DNA of 39,794 bases from DAOUAJ01 sp034433615 (GCA_034433615.1 DAOUAJ010000103.1:1-39794), one strand, 5' to 3'. Positions 8,181 through 16,772 are shown, counted from the stretch's first letter. Made by a program: numbers and translations. The notes: generated from the letters alone by a model not told the origin.

Positions 8181-8728
8181 TCATCCCCCAGGCCATTTAC
8201 GACGAGATCCTGGCCCATGCCCGGGAGGGTGCCCCGGAAGAGGTGTGCGGTATCCTTTCCGGCAAGGGCAATGTTGCTACTGCTCTCTACCGGGCACGCA
8301 ATGTCGCGTCCAGCCGTACGATTGACTACACAGTGGACGATCAGACGTTACTGCGTCAGTTCGAGTTCGAGAAGCGTGGCGAGACGATGGTTGCCATTTA
8401 TCATTCGCACACAGAGTCGCCCGCCTTCCCCTCTGCCACAGATGCGCGGCAGGCGTTTTATCCGGATGCAGTCTATATCATCTGCTCCCTGATGCAGCCT
8501 GATCGCCCCGTCCTGCGCGCTTATCACCTGGTGCAGGCTCCACCGCAATTCCTGGCGCGGGAGCAAATCCCACCCGCTGCCATCCCCCTGCGCGGCAACC
8601 CCGCTTTTCTGTTCCACTATGGGGGAGACTCACACAACGGCCGCTATGACTTATACGATTTGTCGCGCGAACGCTCCGTCGAATGGACAGCCTGCGACGT
8701 ACGAGCAGTAGCGATCCTCATCGCGTGA
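8168..8728 (+). CDS. JAMM/MPN+ metallopeptidase (M67 family)
   Basis: The 186 residues contain the full JAMM zinc signature: Glu in PEEVCGIL (about residues 23-30) and HSHTESPAFPSATD (about 78-91), giving HxH, Ser and Asp ligands in the right spacing. Bacterial JAMM proteins cut C-terminal isopeptide or peptide bonds of ubiquitin-like sulfur carriers (ThiS/MoaD type) or release amino acids from them. No such carrier is adjacent. The tail after about residue 140 is longer than the core family. The gene starts inside the 3' end of the hydrolase gene. The same frame continues to look protein-like after its TGA stop (see 8729-8863). Confidence 0.85.
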   Translation: MDNLIIPQAIYDEILAHAREGAPEEVCGILSGKGNVATALYRARNVASSRTIDYTVDDQTLLRQFEFEKRGETMVAIYHSHTESPAFPSATDARQAFYPDAVYIICSLMQPDRPVLRAYHLVQAPPQFLAREQIPPAAIPLRGNPAFLFHYGGDSHNGRYDLYDLSRERSVEWTACDVRAVAILIA

Positions 8729-8863
8729 GAGGAAGAGAACCCTGAAGAGGTTACCTGCTATCTGTGTCAGGGCGTCACCAAGACCGGCAAGCCGCGCTGC
8801 TACTTCGCTCGCGAGCCGAAGGGCGAACCGATCAAGCAGCTCCCGGAGGAGGATTCGAGATAG
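8729..8863 (+). pseudogene. In-frame coding-like scrap after the JAMM gene
   Basis: Directly after the TGA stop of the peptidase gene, the same frame reads 44 further codons to a TAG. It has a plausible protein composition, including CYLCQG and KPRCYF, so three Cys in zinc-ribbon-like spacing. There is no ATG, GTG or TTG start in frame and no ribosome-binding site. It may be the remains of a longer C-terminus or of a lost downstream gene, or may be chance. The last 32 bases overlap the convergent small membrane gene. Confidence 0.25.
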
Positions 8864-9056
8864 TCCTTATCTGCAACGGGCGCCCATCGCGGCGGCCGGC
8901 GGAGGCGTGGCGATCTGGCTCTAACGGCTTCAACCGAGGCAGATCACTCAGCACGATGCGCTCAGACCGGCTCCGTTGCCACCACCACACGATGCCACCG
9001 CCGATCAAAATGATGCCGATGAGCATGATCAAGCAGATCCATCCGCTGCGCTTCAT
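8832..9056 (-). CDS. Small single-pass membrane protein
   Basis: The 74-residue frame has an excellent start: AGGAGG at about 9064-9069 lies six to eight bases before the ATG. Residues 6-28 form one strong transmembrane helix (LIMLIGIILIGGGIVWWW) after a short positive N-terminus. The tail is Arg/Pro-rich and probably cytoplasmic or disordered. No family is recognised. It is the last gene of the minus-strand run hemW - PHP hydrolase - this gene, 65 bases after the hydrolase. The start site and hydrophobic helix support it more than any homology. Confidence 0.55.
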   Translation of the reverse strand: MKRSGWICLIMLIGIILIGGGIVWWWQRSRSERIVLSDLPRLKPLEPDRHASAGRRDGRPLQIRTISNPPPGAA

Positions 9057-9121
9057 CTCACGCTCCTCCTGCCCCCACTATCGCGCCGCATCTCACTTTC
9101 GTCAACTTTGTGAATGACGCT

Positions 9122-10591
9122 TCAACTGTGAATGTCCAGGAAGATCGGGTTGGTCAATGCCAACATGCGCCCCCGGCTGTCCCGCATTTCCACCAGGCAC
9201 CAATGCGCCTGCCCTGGCGTTGGCGTCCATACTCGCTCACCGCTGGCGCTTGACCGCCACTCTGTCAACGGTTTGCCATCCACGATCAGACGCAGCCGGG
9301 CGTCGCGCGGGCAGCCCTCCCAGTGCACAGTGAGCTCTGCCTCGGCTCCGGACAGCCTATCCCCCATCATGGCTTGCTGTCCCGCTAGTGTGCAGCCAGT
9401 CATTTCCAGCCGTGGCCCGGCGCTCAGGTAAAGATGGCCGCGAGCGACCGCTTGCAGGATCGTATCCTGAGCCAGCGAATCCGCGTGAATGACGTTAAAC
9501 CCCGGCCCGGCAGTGTAGTGGCGAGGGCTGTGGGCATCGCTTCCCGCCGTAGCGACCAGCCGGTGCCCCTGGTTGAGCCAGTCGTACCAGATGGCGAGCG
9601 ACTGCTCATTGCCGCTGTCGTCGTTATCCCACGGTCCGTTCCATACTTCCACCACACGAGCGGGGCCGGGCATCATGTCCAGATAACGCCAGTCGCAACC
9701 GGTGCAGCTCGGGTCGCCCACGCTGCCGGGGTGGGCGATGACGAACAGTCCCCCGGCGGCGGCCACCGCGCGCGCCGCTTCGCCCACGCTGTATCCGTCG
9801 GGCCGGACGCGCCAGTCAATCCAATCGCGCGTCCCCAGGCTGAGCGCGTGCCCCCAGAACGTCGTCAACTCCATGCCTGGCAGCGTCAGCAGATCGGTGG
9901 GGGACACCTGAGCCATCTCATCGAGCCCGCTCACCGTGTTGTGGTCGGTAAGGGCGACAAAGTCGAGCCCCTGCGCTCGCGCGGCCTTTAGAAGATCCGC
10001 CACTTCCCAATCCCCGTCCGAGTGGACGGTGTGCGTGTGCAAGTCCCCGCGATACCAACCCGCCTCTCGCGCAGCCACTGGAAGGCTGGTTGAGGGAGGA
10101 GCAGCCGTCATGCTCTCTGACTTTGGGCGGGTTGAGCTGTGTAGGCAAGCCACAGTATCGCCCGACGCCGCTCCGCTATTGCTGCGTGGCTTACCCTGGC
10201 CTGATCGCCAGGGCAGGCTACAAGCTATCTCAGACGTCGCCTCGGCGGACACATCGAGCCAGTAGCGACAGGGTGGGCCGGGCAGGATCATGTGGGTGTC
10301 TATTTCGACCGTCCAGGTTCCCGTCGGCACCGCCCCAGGGCGATAGCCGGGTGTGGCTTGAGCCGCACTGATGTGCACCTTTTGCCTAGCACCGCTGCGA
10401 TGCCCTGCGCCGCGAAACCCAAAGGGATCAAACAGGCTGAGGCAGAGCAGGTTGCGCACGCCGTCAACGCGGGCAGGCGCGTAGCGGAATCGGATATCGA
10501 GCTGACCAGCACCGGCTGGAACCTCGAAGGGGTGCGCGATATACTGTTTAACATCGTCTGCGGTGAGTATTCCCTGGAAATGAGTGTGCAT
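9122..10591 (-). CDS. CehA/McbA-type PHP-domain metallohydrolase
   Basis: The 489-residue protein has an N-terminal beta-sandwich-like region (about 1-120), a low-complexity linker (about 120-190) and a PHP metal-hydrolase domain (about 190-400). The PHP domain shows GDLHTHTVHSDG (metal-1 His), ALTDHNTVSG, PGMELTTFWGHALSLG and VIAHPGS. A beta-rich tail follows. The CehA/McbA branch contains carbamate esterases and predicted phosphoesterases, and the substrate here is unknown. AAGGAC lies upstream of the ATG. The linker is encoded by hairpin-rich DNA (10144-10220) that resembles the dispersed palindromic repeats of this window, so a repeat appears to have entered the gene in frame. It lies 51 bases after hemW. 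Confidence 0.8.
   Translation of the reverse strand: MHTHFQGILTADDVKQYIAHPFEVPAGAGQLDIRFRYAPARVDGVRNLLCLSLFDPFGFRGAGHRSGARQKVHISAAQATPGYRPGAVPTGTWTVEIDTHMILPGPPCRYWLDVSAEATSEIACSLPWRSGQGKPRSNSGAASGDTVACLHSSTRPKSESMTAAPPSTSLPVAAREAGWYRGDLHTHTVHSDGDWEVADLLKAARAQGLDFVALTDHNTVSGLDEMAQVSPTDLLTLPGMELTTFWGHALSLGTRDWIDWRVRPDGYSVGEAARAVAAAGGLFVIAHPGSVGDPSCTGCDWRYLDMMPGPARVVEVWNGPWDNDDSGNEQSLAIWYDWLNQGHRLVATAGSDAHSPRHYTAGPGFNVIHADSLAQDTILQAVARGHLYLSAGPRLEMTGCTLAGQQAMMGDRLSGAEAELTVHWEGCPRDARLRLIVDGKPLTEWRSSASGERVWTPTPGQAHWCLVEMRDSRGRMLALTNPIFLDIHS
10144..10220. repeat. Hairpin repeat inside the PHP hydrolase gene
   Basis: GGCAAGCCAC (10144-10153) pairs with GTGGCTTACC (10196-10205) with one mismatch. 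It is followed by CCCTGGC / GCCAGGG (10204-10220). The block ACCCTGGCCTGAT-NN-CCAGGGCAG also occurs at 6900-6923. It encodes part of the linker between the N-terminal and PHP domains. Confidence 0.5.
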
Positions 10592-10642
10592 CGTCGTCCT
10601 TCTCGTGAAATGCTCATCGTTGTCGCGATTTCCAGTCGCCCA

Positions 10643-11857
10643 CTATTCTGGCAAAAAGCGAGCGAAGACCTGGTTACCGATCAGACGGGCAGCGGGAGTC
10701 AGACGCACCCGGCCGGGCAACCGTTCAATCAACCCCAGGCCTTCCAATTCGGCCAGCTCGCGCCCGAAAACATCGTCCAGCGTCCGTCCCCAGCGTGCTT
10801 GAAACATCGCGTCGGATACCCCCTCGCGCACCAGCCGCAGCCCCAGCATCATCGTTTCCCCCATGCCCAGCCGCGGGGGGATGGTTTCACACCCTTCTTC
10901 TGCGGATTCTCTGGCCTGGATGCGCTGGATGTAAAGCTGTGGGCTGCGCAAGTTCCACCACCGCCGACCAGGGATAGCCGAGTGCGCGCCGGGGCCAAAT
11001 CCCAGGTAAGGCTGGTGGCGCCAATAGATCAAATTATGTCGGCAGGCGAAACGGGGGTTGCCCTCGCTGGGCAAAGGTGACGTATCGTGCCGTGCCCAGT
11101 TGGAGATCTCGTACTGCACGTAACCGGCAGCGCTCAAACGTTCGCTGGCCAACTCGTAAAGGTCTGCTGCCAAATCGTCATCCGGGTAAGGGAATCGGCC
11201 TGCGGCAGCCCACTGAGCGAAGGGCGTACCTTCCTCAATCGTGAGAGCATACAAAGAGATATGCTCAGGTCCCAACGCGATGGCCCGATCCAGGGTGGCT
11301 GCCCACGTCTCAGGCTTTTGTCCGGGCAAGCCATAAATGAAGTCCAGGTTGATATTCTCAAAGCCCGCAGTGCGAGCGGCGTGAAAGGCAGCCTCAGCCT
11401 CGTCCGCGCTGTGGATACGGCCCAGGAATCGCAGCTCATCGGGATCAAAGCTCTGGATACCTATGCTTAACCGGTTGACGCCTATCCCACGCAACCCGAC
11501 AAAGCGCGCCTGATCTACCGTGCCTGGGTTGGCCTCGCTGGTGACCTCGACGTCCGTCGCCAGTTGAAATGCTTGCTGGCAGGCGATGAATATGTCGGCC
11601 AGAAGTTCGAGCGGTAAGACGGTAGGGGTGCCGCCGCCCAGGAAGAGGGTGGTGACAACGGGATGGCCACGCTCCGCGCCCGCGCGAACGATCTCCTGGA
11701 TCAGCGCGGCCGTGTAGGGGGCAAACAGTCGTTCCAGGCCAGCATAGGTGTTAAAGTCACAGTAAGGGCATTTGCGCTGGCAGAAGGGGACATGGATGTA
11801 TACCCCCAAAGGCGCAGCGATCACCAACTCATTCTCGATTTTCCAGGCGGAAGCCAT
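10643..11857 (-). CDS. hemW: Radical SAM protein HemW (heme chaperone, HemN-like)
   Basis: HemW binds heme and a 4Fe-4S cluster and is thought to deliver heme to respiratory proteins. It was long annotated as oxygen-independent coproporphyrinogen oxidase. Counted from ATG 11857 it has 404 residues, with the radical SAM motif CQRKCPYC at 26-33, GGGTPTVL, and the HemW C-terminal pattern CRHNLIYWRHQPYLGFGPGAHS-like. The start is uncertain. ATG 11857 overlaps the regulator gene by 29 bases and has no clear ribosome site. A GTG at 11824, just after the upstream TGA, would give the more usual short N-terminus. It is co-directional with the FHA regulator upstream and the PHP hydrolase downstream. 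Confidence 0.88.
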   Translation of the reverse strand: MASAWKIENELVIAAPLGVYIHVPFCQRKCPYCDFNTYAGLERLFAPYTAALIQEIVRAGAERGHPVVTTLFLGGGTPTVLPLELLADIFIACQQAFQLATDVEVTSEANPGTVDQARFVGLRGIGVNRLSIGIQSFDPDELRFLGRIHSADEAEAAFHAARTAGFENINLDFIYGLPGQKPETWAATLDRAIALGPEHISLYALTIEEGTPFAQWAAAGRFPYPDDDLAADLYELASERLSAAGYVQYEISNWARHDTSPLPSEGNPRFACRHNLIYWRHQPYLGFGPGAHSAIPGRRWWNLRSPQLYIQRIQARESAEEGCETIPPRLGMGETMMLGLRLVREGVSDAMFQARWGRTLDDVFGRELAELEGLGLIERLPGRVRLTPAARLIGNQVFARFLPE

Positions 11858-12488
11858 GGCCGCGCACGGTGAGAATATATTGGTATTCAGGATCAAGCTC
11901 GGCGATGCGTTCACGCAGGCGCCGGACCAGGGCGTCAATGGCTTGCTCCGAGACCCCCTCCTCCATTGCCTCGGGCCAGACGGCGCGCACGACCTCGTCT
12001 CGCGTGACTACGCCGCCTTTCGCTTCCATGAGGAGGTCTAACAAGCGGTATTGGGCCACGGAGAGAGGCGGGACGAGTTCCCGACCACGGACGAAAACCT
12101 GGCGCGTCGCCGGGTCCAGGCGCAGCCCTGGCTCTGCTGCCGCGTCTGGAGTGAGCGGGGCCGTGGCACCAGCGTCCACGAAAGCCAGCTTAAAGCGCAA
12201 GGCGATCTGGATCTCGTCGCCGTCCTCCAGCAAGCGAGCCTCAGTCACCTCCTGGCCGTTGACGTGCGTGCCGTTCTTGCTCCCCAGATCTTCGACATAA
12301 TAGTGACCGTCAAGCCAATAAACGCGGGCATGGTGACGGGAAACCTGGCGATCGGGCAAGATGATGTCGCACTCGTCAGAACGGCCAATCGTCAGGCTTT
12401 GCCGCTCCAACAGCCAGCGACGGCCAGCCTCGTTACCCCCTCGTTGCAAGATCAGCATGGCGGTTTCTGTGGTGTCTATTGTGCCCAT
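11829..12488 (-). CDS. FHA domain - winged-helix DNA-binding regulator
   Basis: The 219-residue protein pairs a phosphothreonine-reading domain with a DNA-binding domain. The FHA domain (about 10-100) has LTIGRSDECDI, SRHHARV and SKNGTHVNG, all phosphopeptide-binding loops intact. The OmpR/PhoB-type winged helix (about 125-215) has LSVAQYRLLDLL, RDEVVRAVW, IDALVRRLRERI and TVRGHGFRL. ATG 12488 is chosen because GAGGTGA precedes it. The frame is open 25 codons earlier, but that stretch overlaps the divergent kinase promoter. It faces away from a Ser/Thr kinase gene, so the kinase is a natural source of the phosphothreonine signal. This is known logic for FHA regulators such as EmbR, whose domain order is reversed. 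Confidence 0.85.
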   Translation of the reverse strand: MGTIDTTETAMLILQRGGNEAGRRWLLERQSLTIGRSDECDIILPDRQVSRHHARVYWLDGHYYVEDLGSKNGTHVNGQEVTEARLLEDGDEIQIALRFKLAFVDAGATAPLTPDAAAEPGLRLDPATRQVFVRGRELVPPLSVAQYRLLDLLMEAKGGVVTRDEVVRAVWPEAMEEGVSEQAIDALVRRLRERIAELDPEYQYILTVRGHGFRLENRE

Positions 12489-12508
12489 AGGCCAATCACC
12501 TCGTTCCT

Positions 12509-12537
12509 TTGACAGAAGACGGCAGTGAGCGGATAAT
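12509..12537 (+). promoter_or_regulatory. Sigma70-type promoter for the Ser/Thr kinase
   Basis: TTGACA (12509-12514), a 17-base spacer and GATAAT (12532-12537) lie in the gap between the divergent regulator and kinase genes. A start near 12544 leaves a leader of about 50 bases to ATG 12593, which argues against the longer open frame that begins inside the promoter. Confidence 0.6.
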
Positions 12538-12592
12538 AAGCCATAGTTCAGATATGGGGACAACCCTTCGCGGTTGCCCAGGGCTGGTTGTG

Positions 12593-13600
12593 ATGAGTCA
12601 GATACTGCCTGTCGGCACGGTTTTGCGTTCCCGATACAAGATCATTGAACTGGTCGGCCACGGCGGCATGGGGGCCGTCTACCGGGCTGAGGACCTGCGC
12701 CTGGAAGGGCGGCAATGCGCGGTCAAGGAAGTGTTGCCGCAGCTCAGTTTGCCACCCGATTTGCTGACTCAGATGCAGGAGCAGTTCTACCGCGAGGCCA
12801 GCATCCTCGCACGCCTCGATCACCCCAATCTCCCCAAAGTCTCTGACTACTTCTCCCACTACGGGCGAGAGTATCTGGTCATGGACTTCGTACCCGGCCG
12901 CGATTTGAAAGAAATCGTAGATGAAGCCAAACGGCAGGGCACGTTTCTTCGTGAGCGCCGCGTACTGGGCTGGGCAGCGCAGCTTCTCGACGCCGTGGAA
13001 TATCTCCATGCCCAGGAGCCGCCGGTGTTGCATCGTGATATCAAACCGTCTAACATCAAGTTGACACCGCGTGGTAATATTAAATTGGTAGATTTCGGTC
13101 TAGTCAAGTTAATGGCCCCTGATGATAGTCGCACGGTGACGGTGGTCCAGGGACGCGGGACGGTCCAATACACCCCTTTGGAACAGTACGGTGGAGACCT
13201 GGGGCACACCGATGTGCGCTCTGACATCTATTCACTGGGCGCCACCTTCTATCACCTGCTGACCGGCAGCCCTCCGGCCGACGCCAAGCTGCGTTTTTTG
13301 AAGCCGGGCTCGTTGGTGCCTCCTCGCAGCATAAACCCGGCCATCTCTGCCCGCACCGAACGGGCCATCCTGGCTGCCATGTCCATGCACCCCGATCAGC
13401 GTCCCAACAGCGTGGCCGAGTTGCGGGCCTTCCTGTTCGGTACGGGTGAGGTGCGCATTAACCCCGTGGGTAGTCCCACCTTATTCCAGGAGTGGCAGGA
13501 GGCCATTCACCTCAATAACTGGTTGGTTGGTGCGGCACTGGCCCTCATCGCAGTGGCGCTGACGGTCACGCTGTTGGCCCCACCCTTGCCTTTACCGTGA
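12593..13600 (+). CDS. Serine/threonine protein kinase, membrane-anchored at the C-terminus
   Basis: The 335-residue Hanks-type kinase has the glycine loop VGHGGMGAVYRAEDL (about 21-35), lysine in CAVKEVLP, catalytic HRDIKPSNIKL, DFGLVKL with metal Asp, and APE-like TPLEQ. A single hydrophobic helix (NWLVGAALALIAVALTVTLL) near the end anchors it in the membrane, with only a few residues outside and no sensor domain. Two in-frame ATGs (12554 and 12593) lie after the promoter, neither with a strong ribosome site. The second fits the domain start best. The neighbouring divergent FHA regulator is a likely partner. It is convergent with the GH3 gene. Confidence 0.87.
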   Translation: MSQILPVGTVLRSRYKIIELVGHGGMGAVYRAEDLRLEGRQCAVKEVLPQLSLPPDLLTQMQEQFYREASILARLDHPNLPKVSDYFSHYGREYLVMDFVPGRDLKEIVDEAKRQGTFLRERRVLGWAAQLLDAVEYLHAQEPPVLHRDIKPSNIKLTPRGNIKLVDFGLVKLMAPDDSRTVTVVQGRGTVQYTPLEQYGGDLGHTDVRSDIYSLGATFYHLLTGSPPADAKLRFLKPGSLVPPRSINPAISARTERAILAAMSMHPDQRPNSVAELRAFLFGTGEVRINPVGSPTLFQEWQEAIHLNNWLVGAALALIAVALTVTLLAPPLPLP

Positions 13601-13630
13601 AAGTATAACATACCATTACATATTCTGTCC

Positions 13631-16549
13631 TCACTCTTGCTCCTGGAGCCGAGAGCTCCCCAGACGGATCAGGAACGATCGGGCGCGCGCCACAAGCAAA
13701 GGAAGCAAACTCGCAACCAAAGTTATCACGGCCGCGCCCCACGGCCGGGCCGTGAGCTGTAAATAAGTCGCTCCAGGCAACCAGCCTAACCCGTAGAACA
13801 CATAGGCCGTCATCCCGATGACGATGCCCCAGAGGACCACATTGATCGCCTCGTGTAACGCCAGGCCGTTACTGGTCTGCACAGTGTAGGTCACAACGCC
13901 AGCGAACAGGGTGGCAAGCAATGCCAACAGAAAGGCAGCCCCATCTACCCGCGGCAGGCGCGACGCAGGCTCTTTGGGCATTTTCTCGATGGACAGGTTG
14001 AGCGCAGGGACCGTCGTAGGTGTTGGGGTGGGGGAAGGGGTGGGGAGCGGAGTAGAGGTCGGTGTCACTGTCGCAGTAGGTGTGGCACCTTCAATGGTGA
14101 TCACCAGCACGTCGGATTGCCGCGCAGTGCCAGCCGTAGCACTGACTTGCAGCTCTCCTGGCCGTTCCAGCTTGACCACCGTCTCCGCTATCCCACCGCG
14201 GGTCTCGCTTTGTTGTCTGGGCAGCTCCAGTGACTCGGTCGGGTAAAACAGACGGAAGGTGACGACCGTGCCGTCAGGTACCGGGTTGCGATTATGATCC
14301 GTGATCAAGCCGGTGACCACGCGCAGCGTTTGCCCTGCACGCATCACAATGGGCTCACCTTCCCTGTAGCTAGGACCGTTCACGATGCGTAGATTGATCA
14401 CCTGTTGGGGATTGGGCTGCACTTGCTCTGGTAGGTCATAGTTGATGGCAGGGATGCTCACCGGCGGACGCCCCTGCGGCGCGTATTCGCGAAACAGGAG
14501 ACGCACGGCCGTCTCCAGGAAGGGGGTCGTCTTGCTATACAGTCCAAAACAGACGGTTAGCTTGCTGATCTCCGTCGGGTCCAGGTAATAGGGTGCGCTG
14601 AAGGAGAAGACGATTAGCCTCTTATCCCGCAGACTGTCGGAGCGCGTACTGAGAAATTGCTTCAGGCTGGTTGACTCAGGAGAGCTTGATGGTGCGACAT
14701 CCAGCATGGCAAAGATGATCCATTTGGCCTCCTGCAACAGACGTTCGATCTCTTCCTGAGAGGGTTCCTGCGACGTGCCCTGAAGGAAAGCTTCGAACTG
14801 GGTGAAGCTCAGACTGCGCACGCGCTTCGGATCAATCTGCGCGCTGGCCTGGGGGCCATACAGACGGAGCATGATCGTCTCCAGCGCCAGGGGGTCTATG
14901 AGTTTGAACGAGGGGCAGTCCTCACACTCCTGTCCCTGGCGAGCATCTGTGATGATCAGAATATTTTCGTCTACCAATGGACCGGTCGGCAGGCGGTCAG
15001 CCAGCTCCTCCGGGCCGGGGTCAATAAGCGTGGCGGCTGCTTGAGCGATTTGCATGATGCGCTGGGTGTTTTGCCCTACCTGGGACAGGCCGTCCGGGGT
15101 GACCAGTGCGTTCTCCAGCGACAGAGCGGGATAAATGCGGCGCTTCAGCCGCAGGATGCGCAGCAAGGAGGCATTCACCCGCTCCCGGAACACCTCGTCC
15201 ACGGTGTAGCGTTCCTGGAAAAAGAGCAGCGTATCTTTGATGTTGGCGATTTGAGCTTCCCAGTCGTCGGTGAGCGCGAATTGGGACAAGAGCAAAATAT
15301 CGTTGCCACCGGTGGCGAAGGCATCCAATGCTACCTGGCGGTGCGGAAACTTTTGCAAGCTGGGATCGTAATAACGGCGGATGGACGGCACCCCTAGAGC
15401 GTCGGAGACGAGAAGGCCGCCTGCCTCCCGCCACCCTTTGAACTCTTCCAACGCTAAAATAGTTTGCAACTGGGGAGCCAGGCTGATCGGTGGAGTGAGT
15501 TGACGGGTATTATCCTGGAAGCCGCGATAGCGCACATGAGACGACATAAACGCATCGGTTACGGCCGCGGCGTCGTCGCCATGGGCGACGGCGGCGAAGG
15601 GGGCCAGCTCCACCTGCCGTAAAAGGGTCAACGGTTTCTGAACGGTGGCAATCTCCTCATCAGGGCGCCGGTCGGCGGAGCCCTGGCCAGGGAAGTGCTT
15701 GGCAACGGTGGCCACCCGACCGGCGCTCCCCTCATGCACCCCGCGAATGTAAGCCTGTCCCATCAGCCCTACCCAATAAGGATTACCGCCGAAGGTACGC
15801 GTGCCTAAGTCACCCGGCTGATTGATACGGGGGGTGTCCAGTACATCCAACGAGGGGCCGAGCAAGAGGTTGATGCCCACGGCAGCCATCTCCTGCCCCA
15901 CTACGGCCCCCACCGTCTCGGCTGCCTGCGGATTCCAGGTGGCGCCCAGCGCCATGTTATCAGGAAGCGGTGTGAACCCACGGCGCAACTCGGTCGTGGG
16001 GTACCCGTCTCCCTCCTGGTTAATGGCGATCAGAAGAGGCAAGCGCACCAATGTGGTGATCGGTGTGGTGCTTTGCGGTGGCAGGGGCTGTATATTGGCC
16101 GCGTCTTCAGGAGTCAACGCCTGAAGCAGGCTCAATGCCCGGTCAAAGGCCAGGCCTTGCAAGCGATTGGTCAGGATCAGCACCTGGGCCGGGGTGTCCA
16201 GGAGTTGTCCATCCGGACCGGCAACCGGATCGTTGCGAAAGTTGCCGTTACTGGCCTGGAGGACGACGCCGCCTACCCGGTAGGTGCGGATCAACTCGGC
16301 GATGGCGGAATCAGGCCCCACGTCGTTGCCCTGAAAGGTGACCATGAAGAGCTGGCCTACCCGGTCGGCCACAGACATCTGTTCAATCAGGGCGCGCAGG
16401 TCGGCGTCAGGGTCAAGCGGTTCCTGGGCCCTGGCCGACGGCAGAATGATCAGGGAACACAAGATTAGCCCAAGCAGAACCAAACGGATGCATGGGCAAG
16501 ACCGGATAACGACTGGTTTCACGTTTTGTCTCTGGAACAGCTTGTGCAC
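13631..16549 (-). CDS. Secreted GH3 beta-N-acetylhexosaminidase-like protein with membrane tail
   Basis: The 972-residue protein has a signal peptide ending near ARAQ (residues 20-42) and a glycoside hydrolase family 3 domain (about 45-480). The GH3 part has the NagZ-type motif KHFPGQG (284-290) and the nucleophile Asp383 in VSDALGVPS. A C-terminal GH3-like domain (about 500-690) and an Ig/invasin-like beta domain (about 710-820) follow. Then come a Thr/Pro-rich linker (about 820-850) and two or three transmembrane helices. Such an enzyme would trim N-acetylglucosamine from peptidoglycan or chitin fragments outside the cell. The NagZ catalytic His of KHFPGHG is Gln here, so activity may differ. 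The start codon is GTG with a weak ribosome site; the signal peptide supports it. Confidence 0.82.
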   Translation of the reverse strand: MHKLFQRQNVKPVVIRSCPCIRLVLLGLILCSLIILPSARAQEPLDPDADLRALIEQMSVADRVGQLFMVTFQGNDVGPDSAIAELIRTYRVGGVVLQASNGNFRNDPVAGPDGQLLDTPAQVLILTNRLQGLAFDRALSLLQALTPEDAANIQPLPPQSTTPITTLVRLPLLIAINQEGDGYPTTELRRGFTPLPDNMALGATWNPQAAETVGAVVGQEMAAVGINLLLGPSLDVLDTPRINQPGDLGTRTFGGNPYWVGLMGQAYIRGVHEGSAGRVATVAKHFPGQGSADRRPDEEIATVQKPLTLLRQVELAPFAAVAHGDDAAAVTDAFMSSHVRYRGFQDNTRQLTPPISLAPQLQTILALEEFKGWREAGGLLVSDALGVPSIRRYYDPSLQKFPHRQVALDAFATGGNDILLLSQFALTDDWEAQIANIKDTLLFFQERYTVDEVFRERVNASLLRILRLKRRIYPALSLENALVTPDGLSQVGQNTQRIMQIAQAAATLIDPGPEELADRLPTGPLVDENILIITDARQGQECEDCPSFKLIDPLALETIMLRLYGPQASAQIDPKRVRSLSFTQFEAFLQGTSQEPSQEEIERLLQEAKWIIFAMLDVAPSSSPESTSLKQFLSTRSDSLRDKRLIVFSFSAPYYLDPTEISKLTVCFGLYSKTTPFLETAVRLLFREYAPQGRPPVSIPAINYDLPEQVQPNPQQVINLRIVNGPSYREGEPIVMRAGQTLRVVTGLITDHNRNPVPDGTVVTFRLFYPTESLELPRQQSETRGGIAETVVKLERPGELQVSATAGTARQSDVLVITIEGATPTATVTPTSTPLPTPSPTPTPTTVPALNLSIEKMPKEPASRLPRVDGAAFLLALLATLFAGVVTYTVQTSNGLALHEAINVVLWGIVIGMTAYVFYGLGWLPGATYLQLTARPWGAAVITLVASLLPLLVARARSFLIRLGSSRLQEQE

Positions 16550-16772
16550 CTGACAATGCTACATTCGGCCAGCGACAAGCACGACATAGATACACGGAGC
16601 AGCCTGGGCTGTGCTTGCGCTCTGGCAAATAGTGCCCTTGTTCAATCCTAACATTATCGAGATAATATCTAGAATAGTATACTGCTTTCATCGGCAATCG
16701 TCAACCGCTTCTTCGGCCTCTTACCCGCCTGCTCCTTGTGGCCCGTATGAGCTATCGGTACAAGCTATTGTG
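16550..16772. other. Leader region of the GH3 gene
   Basis: These 223 bases separate trmFO from the GH3 gene, both minus strand. They hold the GH3 promoter (16676-16704) and a leader of about 120 bases. An AT-rich stretch (16650-16680), including the inverted word TTATCGAGATAA (16654-16665), lies downstream of the transcription start and could be a regulator site. No gene is evident. Confidence 0.4.
16676..16704 (-). promoter_or_regulatory. Sigma70-type promoter for the GH3 gene
   Basis: On the minus strand, TTGACG (complement of 16699-16704), a 17-base spacer and TATACT (complement of 16676-16681) form a strong promoter in the gap after trmFO, so the GH3 gene need not depend on trmFO transcription. 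Confidence 0.6.

Noticed and set aside
8726..8728. TGA of the JAMM gene as a selenocysteine codon
   Set aside because: No SECIS-like hairpin was evident immediately downstream, no selenocysteine genes are present, and the family does not use Sec here.
8764..9117. Plus-strand open frame of 117 codons after the JAMM gene
   Set aside because: It starts at a GTG in a different frame from the coding-like scrap and overlaps the better supported small membrane gene on the other strand. It has no ribosome site.
16413..16697. Minus-strand frame of 94 codons upstream of the GH3 gene
   Set aside because: It overlaps the start of the GH3 gene in another frame, begins inside the promoter, and has no motif.
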